Origin: Rhyacichthys aspro
Lineage: Eukaryota; Chordata; Actinopteri; Gobiiformes; Rhyacichthyidae
NCBI GenBank assembly: GCA_036850595.1
Contig: CM072166.1
Location: 17,752,198-17,816,197, forward strand
Direction of reading: 5' to 3'
DNA: 64,000 nucleotides
Positions 56,387-64,000 of the stretch are shown piece by piece. The translations under genes and the position numbers were made by a program. Under the pieces are notes generated by a model. The model made no database searches. It was not told where the DNA came from and saw nothing but the letters and a program-made list of their open reading frames with translations. The stretch's first letter is position 1. Every line of letters begins with the position of its first letter.

Positions 56387-59300
56387 TCGACTATATGGTC
56401 AGGTGCATGTGCTGGTATGTGCAACACAGGATATATCTAAATTTGATTATTAGAGTGTGCAGTAACAGAACAACAAGTATAACTTGATATTTTAAATTAC
56501 GTTAGATTGTTTTGAGCCGGCAGCCGCGTGCTCATATTCATATAAGCTCATATTCACGAACAAACTACACAACGCCTAAAACTGTGGAAATAACCATAGC
56601 ATTGTTTGACAATGTATTAAACCATTCTTTTTATTTGTAGAACATCACATAAAAAACTCCCAAGCATTTGTGTTTTAAGAAGATGTACCGGTGAAGTTAA
56701 GATGGACATGGATGTAAGATGTACTTTATAAAGAAGCAGCGTTTTTGAAAGGATCCTCACTGTTCTGGGTTTCAGCTCAGCCCTGAGCTGGCCAGCTGTG
56801 GTACGTAATAACACACCAACTGTGTGGTGCGACCATGAGAATCTGTCTTTGTCCTCCACAGAGCTCCACGCTGGTATACTGTGCAATATCAAACCTTTCT
56901 AGAAATCGAGGTGCATTTAACATCTAACCACTGAAAATAAGCAAAGGCAGACTGCTGGACCCAGCGCGAGTTAGGATGAATGACCACAGGAGCACATCAG
57001 CAATGCTTCATAGTGGATCAAAACACACTGAAGCTCCCCTGAAGCTCCCAGGCATCAGTCATAAGCTGCCTTTTTATTTTGTAAAGGACCTACCTGTATT
57101 TATTGATTACACAGTATTTATACATTTTTAATATTATTTTTTTGTTGTTATTTTAGTTATAAACAGCTCCAACAACAAAAACAACCTTCTGTCCTCTACA
57201 CAAAGCACCAAATAGTTTAAAAGTAGCGGGGACATTTAGGGAGAGCCTGTCGCTAACCAGGGCTCGACTCTGATTATGCCCACCCCACCTCAACACCCCT
57301 TACACCCATTTAACTTTTGGCTTTAAAAACATGCATCACAAATTTAAATATAAAGGCATTCATTCTGACACAGATGTTTTTGACAGTGTCTCTAAAGCGT
57401 TGATAAAAGGCCCATTGATCTCAGTCCTGGACTCTGAAGTGTCAATATGCTCCTGCCCTGTCCCTGTGAACCCACTGGACGTGCTCTTGGTCATGACTCT
57501 ATTTGAGAAGTGGGTTTCCTCTGAGGACCACTCCAACATGACCTCACGCTGGAGATGGGAGGCAATCTGTCTTGTCTCAGGGCTCTTTGTCTAATACTGC
57601 TAATTAGAGAAAGGCACTGTGTGTTCTGCGTGCACACCAACTCACAGCTGTCTCTTTCTCGTTCGCTCCTACCAATTACTGGATTAGAACGTGAGCTGAA
57701 AAGAGTCACTTAGAAACCCGACCGAACGTGTTCCGTCACTCCCAATATCCACCTAATGGTGAGTGTAACACAGCAGCGGAGAGGCCAGGTCTTGGTAACT
57801 GAAGTCGACCATTAGCTGATTACTGCAGTTAACATAACGGCAGGCAAATAATGGCCATTGTTGTTCTGATTTATTACGACTATTCACATTCACAAAGCTA
57901 AATAAAGCAGTGTTGTGTCGATTGTTTTAATGTTGATGCACAACATTTTTAACATAGGTGGATTTTTTTAGCTTGATATTAGTTTTACGGTTAATATTTT
58001 AAAGAAAAGCTTTTTTTTCCTAGCTTGTTTTTTTACCTTTGTAAATGGCATACTAGTGCAGAACCCAGCTAAAAAATGTAAAAATGTAACATCAGGACTC
58101 TTCTGACAAAGACTGCAGAAAATTAGCCTTGAAACATGTCAAGGCACAGTACTTATAAACACTTGTCTAAGAATTCTTGAATACTTGAAATTACTACAAA
58201 CAGCAGCAACTTAAAATGAGCAGATCAACACTTGTTAAAACACTTATTAGGAAATGCACCTGATATGAAGCATATAAATCATACAAAAAAGTCTATAGAA
58301 TATCCATAAACCACGCTGATATCTGTTTCCCTTGTCTCTTCCTTCATTTTCTCTTCTTTGTTTAATTCTGTGTTTGCATGTATTTGTCCAAAGTACAAAT
58401 CTTAAATGCACACAAATGTGCATTGGTTAGGTCCAGACTCTTGCTGTTTGGACTGAAACCTCTGAAAGTCTGGACCAAATAGCATGGCTGTGAATCAACT
58501 TTGAGAATAATGTGGATGTGTTAACACTAGCGTACTCTAAACTATCTGTTTAGAGCAGGCAGTGTGTCTGTTTAGGTTCAGTTCAAAGACTAACCAAATG
58601 TCAGAAATAGACGTAACTATAGTTCTGGAGTTGGAGAATGACTTTTACGAAAATCTGATGAAGTGAAACCTAGCATCGCCTCCAGATGGTCTTTAAGGCA
58701 TTGCATACAAAGCAGAATATACAGTCTTTTGGCTCTGGTTCTGTGCTTCTGTTTGTTTGCTGTGCATATCTTTTAGACATGTAAAAGAACGGGCATCTCA
58801 ATCAAATGGGTGTTTTCCAGCCAATGAAACGGCGCCAGAACTCACCATCTGTTCCTCCTCGGGGGCGGAGGTAATAGAAGACTGTATTAGAGCACCTTCA
58901 TCAACCTTGACTTGGCTGGTGTCAGTAGGAGTTACTCTTAGCCACTGAGACCGACAGCAGACGGCCCTCGAATAGCAACTTCCGGAAGAAAAAAAAAAGA
59001 GAAAGTAGACTTGTTTAAGAATTCCCTCGTCCTGGTGGATGTATGATACACCTAAAGGTAACAGATGGTTGGGGTACGTCATTGAGAATACAGTATGCAA
59101 AAAAGGAAGCATTAAGAGCTAGCTGTAGCATGACCTCTCTTGATGAAATCATTCAATAAGCAAAGACAGCATTTGTATCATCTTCACGTCTGCCATCAAG
59201 ATAAAAGATGTGACATTCCAAACTATGTATGGGATTAACTACTGATGATGGTGACAATTCCCAAAGTGACGACTGAGATCAGTGGGAAACACGACAGGAC

Positions 59301-60298
59301 AGAAGCAGACTTTCCCTAGTGATTACAAATGTAGTTATGCAAATTGTACACTCGATGACTCACGCATGGGACGATTTCACAAAGATGGCTCTCTTTGCGG
59401 CACTCGACTGGAGAGATGTGTTGATTTTCTGCTTCACAGCTTTTATCTTGTTTTCACTCTGATTTCACCGTCCTCACAATTTCCTACAGATCCAACAAAA
59501 TACAGCCTAACTTTTGCCTGAATATGTTGTGAGCTTAAATCACAGCAAATCAAGCCTCTTTTGAAGAGGAGAGGCCCATCCCCTCGCTTCTGCTTGTTAG
59601 CCAGCAAGCGACTTGACAGTGTTTAATTGATTAAACTCTGAATGGGAGCAGCACTACAAGGAGATGCAGCAAGGGAAACCGTATGGATGGCACTGTGCTG
59701 GAAATCTACAAAACCACTCACGAGAGCAAGAGAATATGCTGTTGATTATATAATTGTGTGCATGCCTCCTCCAGTAAGACTCATTGACTTGGGCTTTTAT
59801 ACAGCACTCCTGCCGTCAAAAGCTCATTTACAGTGAATGTGTGTGTGCTGCTAACAACCTCCACATGAAAGTTCTCTATTTGTCTGCTTCCATTTGATCC
59901 ACCAGCTCTGTTGTGTTTATTTGTTGCCAGAGGAGGCTTGTTAGCCGGGGCTGTTTATTGCCCTTAGAGGCCGAGTTTTGTCGTAGCGCTACTCGACAGC
60001 TCATCAGGCACGCAGAGGCTTGACGATAAATTGACCTAAATTATGCATGGCTCTCTTTGGGCCAGTGCAGAGGTGTGAAATGTCAAGGGAGGCCTCATCT
60101 CAGCTGCAGCGCCAGCTCTGGCAGCATCATTCAGAGTGAGTTAGAACTCTTTCATATACTTCAGTAGCTGAACTTTATTTGTTATAGATTTCCAAAGTTC
60201 CGTACATTGATTGTTTTATTTTAAATTTTTTTTTACTTTAAACCTAAATAGTTTGTAGCATGTCTTAAAGCACTCTAGTCTAAAGGATGACAAGAAAA
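56387..60298. other. Intergenic, no gene recognised
   Basis: No domain-bearing frame. 57340-57700 and 59540-60130 have the even composition and embedded homeodomain-like motifs of conserved non-coding DNA (for example gtttaattgattaaactctg near 59621 and aaattatgcatgg near 60038). Inference only. 57950-58060 is T-rich. Confidence 0.45.
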
Positions 60299-60750
60299 CA
60301 GTGCTGTGAACAAATGTTTGCCCCCTTCCTGATTCCGATTTTTTTTTTTTTTGCACATTTGTCACAATCTTTCAAATCATCAAATACATTTAAATATTAG
60401 GAACATGTAACTCCAGTAAACACAAAATGCAGTTTTTAAGTGATGATTATTTTTATTAAGGGCAAAAAGAGCCCTATGTGAAAAGGTAATTGCCCCCTTT
60501 GTGAAATCACGAATTAACTTTGATTATTCTCATTCTTTTGGAAAGCTGTGTTCTATTTCACTAACCATACTCAGGCCTGAGTACTGCCAGACCTGTTGAA
60601 TCAAGAAATCACTTGAACAGAACCTGTCTGACAAAGAGAAATAGGCCAAAAAATCTTAAAAGCAAGACATCATGCCGCGATCCGACGAAATGGGAAACAA
60701 CAGATGAGACACAAAGTAATTGAGTTCTAAGGCAAAATCCATCAGAAAAA
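60299..60750 (+). mobile_element. Tc1-like transposon, 5' end with transposase start
   Basis: cagtgctgtgaacaaatgtttgcccccttcctgattccg is the left terminus of a Tc1-type fish element. gtgaaaaggtaattgccccc recurs at 60478, giving the direct-repeat structure inside the inverted repeat. At 60672 ATGCCGCGATCCGACGAAAT begins the transposase (MPRS...). A stop and frameshift follow within 15 codons, with KVIEF in the shifted frame. The element is cut at 60750, where the DIRS element starts; its 3' part is not in this window. Confidence 0.75.
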
Positions 60751-61087
60751 AACGTCTCGGGTTACATGTCTGTAACCCTGTTCCCCGATAAAGCGGGAAC
60801 GAGATGCTGCGTAGCATACGCTAAGGGAAACATTGTTTGTCGGACCGTTTGTGAAGCTTGTGTGTCAAACACACATATACCTTGTGCTCAATTAACAGCA
60901 CCTGCGAGATTGGGCGCACCTGGTTGATTGGGCACAGGAAGGTATAAAAGGCATGTGACTGGAACAGTCCCCAGATCTGTTTGTCTGAAGACCGCCCAGA
61001 CACGCCCATAGGGGCGGCACTGCAAACGCAGCATCTCGTTCCCGCTTTATCGGGGAACAGGGTTACAGACATGTAACCCGAGACGTT
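60751..61087. repeat. DIRS terminal structure: perfect 62-bp inverted repeat
   Basis: 60751-60812 (aacgtctcgggttacatgtc...gatgctgcgt) is exactly reverse-complementary to 61026-61087 (acgcagcatctcgttcccgc...gagacgtt), separated by 213 bp. gatgctgcgtagcatacgct recurs as a direct repeat at 60803 and 61110, and gcgta gca tacgc is itself a hairpin. Inverted terminal repeats plus an internal complementary region are the known DIRS replication signals. Confidence 0.9.
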
Positions 61088-61196
61088 CCCCTTCAAAAGC
61101 TAAACTTCGATGCTGCGTAGCATACGCTATGGGAACGAGAATACCAACGCCGCCGCCCCTAAAGTGTCTGGACCCCAAGGTAGTGTATCGTGTGCA

Positions 61197-62186
61197 CTAA
61201 GACCCAGGAGACTCAAACACAACTGTGGGATGAAGACTCAAGGACATGAGATCCGGAGTCATATGAACATCCAAACTATAAAATTTGATAAAAGTGTGCG
61301 GAGAGGACCAGCCCGCCGCATCACAGATTAGTTGCAGAGGGACCCCCTTTGCCAGAGCCAAAGAGGAGCCCACCCCTCTAGTTGAATGAGCTCTGACACC
61401 TATAGGCCTGAGCAATGGCGTCCCTCACCCAACGTGACATAGTCTGCTTAGTGGCCGCAGCCCCCGCTGACGGCCCCCGTAACACCAAAAGAGCTGCTCG
61501 GACTTGCGTCACTGTTCCGTGTGGCGGACATAAGTCCGAAGCGCACATACTGGACACAGTAAATGAAACTTGTCCTGCTCCGGCGTAGTAAACGGCGGAG
61601 GACAGGAAGCTTCAAGAATAATAGGATTTTGAGCAGAAAAGGGAACTTTAGGGAGATAATTAGGGTGAGGATGCAAAATAACTTTGACCAGGCCCGGACG
61701 GTGACACCGATAAAGCCTGCAAATCCCCAATCCTCTAAGAGAGGTAATGGCCATGAGAAAAAACAACTTTAAAGTCAGAAACCTGGCAAGTGCTGACTCC
61801 AGTGGTTCAAAAGGGGCAGCCACCAGGCCCTCAAGTACAATAGCCAGGTCCCAGGAAGGGACAGTCATTCCAGCAGGCGGCCTCAGCCGCTTAGCCCCTC
61901 GAATAAAGCAGGCAATCAGTGAGTGCCTCCCAATTGTCACCCTGTCCATCAGAGCGTGGCTAGCTGAAATAGCAGCCACAAAAACCCTGAGTGTACTGGG
62001 ATGAGCGCCCGAAGACAATTTATCCTGCAGAAACTCCAGCACTGAAACAATCTGGCAGTGAACAGGGTCTGCATGGTGCGTAACGCACCTGGCTTCAAAT
62101 ACATGCCATTTGAGTGCATAGGTCCTCCTAGTAGAGGGAGCGCTAGCACTCAAAATAGTATTAATAATAGGGGATGGGAGTCCCAC
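61197..62186 (-). pseudogene. DIRS tyrosine recombinase
   Basis: The N-terminal SAM-like domain is at 62186-61900 (SAPSTRRTYALKWHVFEARC...SVLEFLQDKLSSGAHPSTLRVFVAAIS). The catalytic domain follows. The Arg-I region at 61760-61715 shows signs of a one-base loss near 61740: the frame reads SLRGLGIC where the family has an R-x-G-D-type motif. The second half has GVRAHSTRGV (61395-61366), the HxxR motif, and WSSPHTFIKFYSLD (61307-61266) with the catalytic Tyr. Frames break between 61508 and 61416. It catalyses strand cleavage and joining of the circular DNA intermediate in active DIRS elements; this copy is disrupted. Confidence 0.88.
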
Positions 62187-62199
62187 TTCCCTTAATTGG

Positions 62200-63136
62200 T
62201 CCCCCTCGGCATGTCAATATGGACTCCACATGAGCAGGAGACAGATGCGCCTGCATTTCGGCAGAGTCCCAAACCACGCCCAGATACGTGGTTCTCTGGG
62301 CAGGAGAGAGAACATTTTTCTTGACATTGAGTCTCAGCCCCAGAGATTCGAGATGAGTCAGTACAATGTCCCGATGTCATGAGACTGAGCCAGAATGAGC
62401 CAGTTGTCTATATAATTCAAAATGCGGATGCCCTGGAGCCACAGAGGGGCCAGAGCAGCATCCATACATTTTGTATAAGTCCGTGGTGACAAGGCTAGAC
62501 CGAATGGCAGGACCCGATATTGATAAGCTCCCCCCCGAAAGCAAACCTCAGAAATTTCTTGTGCTGTGGCAGAATTTCTATATGAAAACATGTGTCCTTC
62601 AGATCTGTGGCGATAAACCAGTCACCTAATCAGATCTGGGACACATCATTTATAGTCAGCATTTTGAACTTGAATGCCTTGAGGAAGTGGTTCAGGACGC
62701 GAAGATCCAAAATTGGGTGTAATCCCCCATCCTTTTTCGGAACCAGGAAACACCGGCTGTAATATCCGGATTGCCTGTCTGCCAGAGGAACATGTTCTAT
62801 GGCCCCTTTGTGCAGCAGAACCTGCAGTTCCTGAGTCATATGCGCTCGCTCCGCTCTCACGGAAGTGAGAACCACGCCGTTGAAGCGCGGAGGCTGATAC
62901 GCAAACTGAATCCTGTAGCCCATCACAACGCTCCTACTACCCAAGGAGAGATATGTGGCAGTAATTCCCAAGCTGCCAGTTTCTCTGAAAGGGGCATTAA
63001 CAGTGACACGTTGTTTGGAGGGGAGGGGGCGGGGGTGATGAGGGAGAGGACTTAACACTCCGCCAGAGACCGCTGCTCCCCGAAACGCCGGTGGCGGCGG
63101 GGAAAGAACAGCGGGTCTTCGAGGTTGAGTATTCAT
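62200..63136 (-). pseudogene. DIRS reverse transcriptase, RNase H region missing
   Basis: ELQVLLHKGAIEHVP...CFLVPKKDGGLHPILDLRVLN (62860-62680) is the finger region. A stop or shift lies near 62628. WFIATDLKDTC (62618-62587) is motif A with its catalytic Asp. FGGAYQ-like YQYRVLPFGLALSPRTYTKC (62525-62465) is motif B. LNYIDNWLILAQS (62415-62375) is motif C, where the second Asp of YIDD is Asn. After a frameshift near 62370, GLRLNVKKNVLSPAQRTTYLG continues the thumb (to about 62280). Within 80 bp the sequence then passes into recombinase sequence. RNase H, which normally follows RT, is not visible. Confidence 0.88.
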
Positions 63137-63199
63137 GTGCCCCTCCCAGGGGGGAACCCCAGCGGTCCTGGGCGTACAGCGCCAGGACTTTATTTATTT

Positions 63200-64000
63200 T
63201 TTTGGTTGAAATGATTGTGCACAGGTCCACTCTCTTTGGAGTAGCGCGGTGGTCAGCCCCCCAGATCTTATGAGGGGGGGCACAATCACTCTACTTCTGG
63301 GCTGAACGCCCAGATTGAGCTGGACCTGACTGGGACCGAGTGGCCGATGGTCCCGGAGTCTGAGCGCAGCGGGGGAGCCTTTGCTCTAAAATGCCTTCTG
63401 ATCTACAGACCCCCCCACGCTCAGATCCTGTAGCAGGTCACTCTGATACGGCTGCAACACAGTCATAGTGTACAACGCAGCACCAGCCTGACCCACTGCT
63501 TGAAACGCCTTCCCCACCAGCGATGACGTAACACGGCACGGCTTGGTGGGGAGGGTCGGTTTGCGGAGGGAGGAAGATGTCCCAGGAGAGAGGTAGCCCG
63601 CGAGCGCCTCTTCAACCTGGGGCATCGCCCCATAGCCCCGCGTCCCCATCCCAACAACAGTTGAATATATCAACGTTGACGGGATGAAGACGCGGGATGA
63701 ATATGGATTACTCCACGAGTGAGCAGCTCCTCGTGGAGATCATCAAAGAAGGGGAGAGACCGCCGCTGAGATCTCTCTCCCCCTGGCCACTCGACAAAAA
63801 CCAGTCTGGAGTGTTTGGGGGAGCCCTGGTCCTGCGGTCAATCAATATTGAGCCGCGCCACCGCTTTGGTGACAACCTCGAGCAACTCCTCAAACGCCAC
63901 ATCAGGGCGGGAGGAGCGCTGCGAGGCGGCCAGGGAAGAGGCGTCATCGAGACGCTCGGGGGAAGCACCGATGTCAGATTCATCTGGCCAGAGCGCAAGG
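63200..64000 (-). pseudogene. DIRS gag-like region, partial
   Basis: The minus strand encodes, in several frames, a Pro/Arg/Ser-rich protein upstream of RT. A block near 63620-63400 (EEALAGYLSPGTSSSLRKPT, AVGQAGAALYTMTVLQPYQS, DLLQDL) matches the Gag-like ORF of fish DIRS elements as I remember it. Acidic and arginine-rich blocks lie at 63998-63710. Frames change near 63680. The start is beyond the window edge. Confidence 0.7.

Larger units (their letters stand above)
60751..64000 (-). mobile_element. DIRS-type tyrosine-recombinase retrotransposon, partial
   Basis: Minus-strand order gag (right edge to about 63200), RT (63136-62200), tyrosine recombinase (62186-61197), terminal repeat block (61135-60751). 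This is the arrangement of fish DIRS1-type elements, which integrate with a tyrosine recombinase in place of an integrase and lack normal LTRs. The 5' end lies beyond the right edge. Frameshifts, an altered RT active site and a missing RNase H region make this copy non-autonomous. The sequence is more GC-rich than the window average, suggesting comparatively recent arrival. Confidence 0.9.

Noticed and set aside
61563..63055. Plus-strand open frames over the right end
   Set aside because: Shadows of the DIRS RT and recombinase on the minus strand.
1..64000. CRISPR arrays, bacterial operons, riboswitches, rRNA
   Set aside because: None present; spliced exon, TE content and composition are those of fish nuclear DNA.

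Overview
This window is nuclear DNA from a teleost (ray-finned) fish. One host gene is supported: the first two coding exons of a shisa6-like gene on the minus strand, at 3334-2808 and 680-520, with standard GT-AG splice signals. The gene continues past position 1. The remaining ~60 kb looks intergenic (upstream of this gene). It is AT-rich, contains no other exon I can defend, and is heavily colonised by transposable elements typical of fish: L2-like, L1/Tx1-like and R2/R4-like LINEs, a tRNA-derived SINE, a DIRS element, hAT, Tc1, pogo/Tigger, piggyBac and CACTA-like DNA elements, and several MITEs. No prokaryotic, organellar or CRISPR features are present.

Layout. 1-3.7 kb: shisa6 5' part and its CpG-rich start region. 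3.7-16.4 kb: mostly unique AT-rich sequence with an L2-like LINE remnant (5.96-6.38 kb), a SINE tail (11.4 kb) and two microsatellites. 16.4-17.2 kb: Tx1-like reverse transcriptase remnant, then a 96-bp hAT MITE with a perfect 8-bp target duplication. 20.25-28.09 kb: the most complex region. A decayed hAT transposon (BED finger, catalytic core and C-terminal dimerisation pieces, in order) is opened by at least five later insertions. One is a 499-bp element with perfect 64-bp inverted termini and a 9-bp target duplication; another is a TTAA-flanked MITE carrying paired CRE plus ZNF143/THAP11-like sites. 28.9-29.2 kb: full-length SINE with a 10-bp target duplication. 32.5-33.6 kb: inverted pair of hAT MITEs. 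34.1-36.2 kb: broken piggyBac transposase. 38.7-39.5 kb: second hAT transposase remnant. 40.1-41.8 kb: possible Penelope-type remnant. 42.6-43.7 kb: Gag-like pseudogene resembling PNMA/Ty3 Gag. 43.8-47.6 kb: three adjacent LINE remnants and a SINE. 47.8-47.95 kb: a stretch that looks like poor consensus sequence. 52.5-53.9 kb: Tx1-like ORF1/endonuclease remnant. 55.1-56.4 kb: CACTA-like element with a SINE inside it. 60.3-60.75 kb: Tc1-like 5' end. 60.75 kb to the right edge: a DIRS-type retrotransposon on the minus strand (gag, RT, tyrosine recombinase, terminal inverted-repeat structure) with an altered RT active site and no visible RNase H.

No new multi-gene host system is visible. The unusual material is mobile-element architecture: nested insertion order, self-complementary termini, and TE-borne regulatory motifs. 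Family names rest on recognition of protein motifs and termini by eye; no database search was run.
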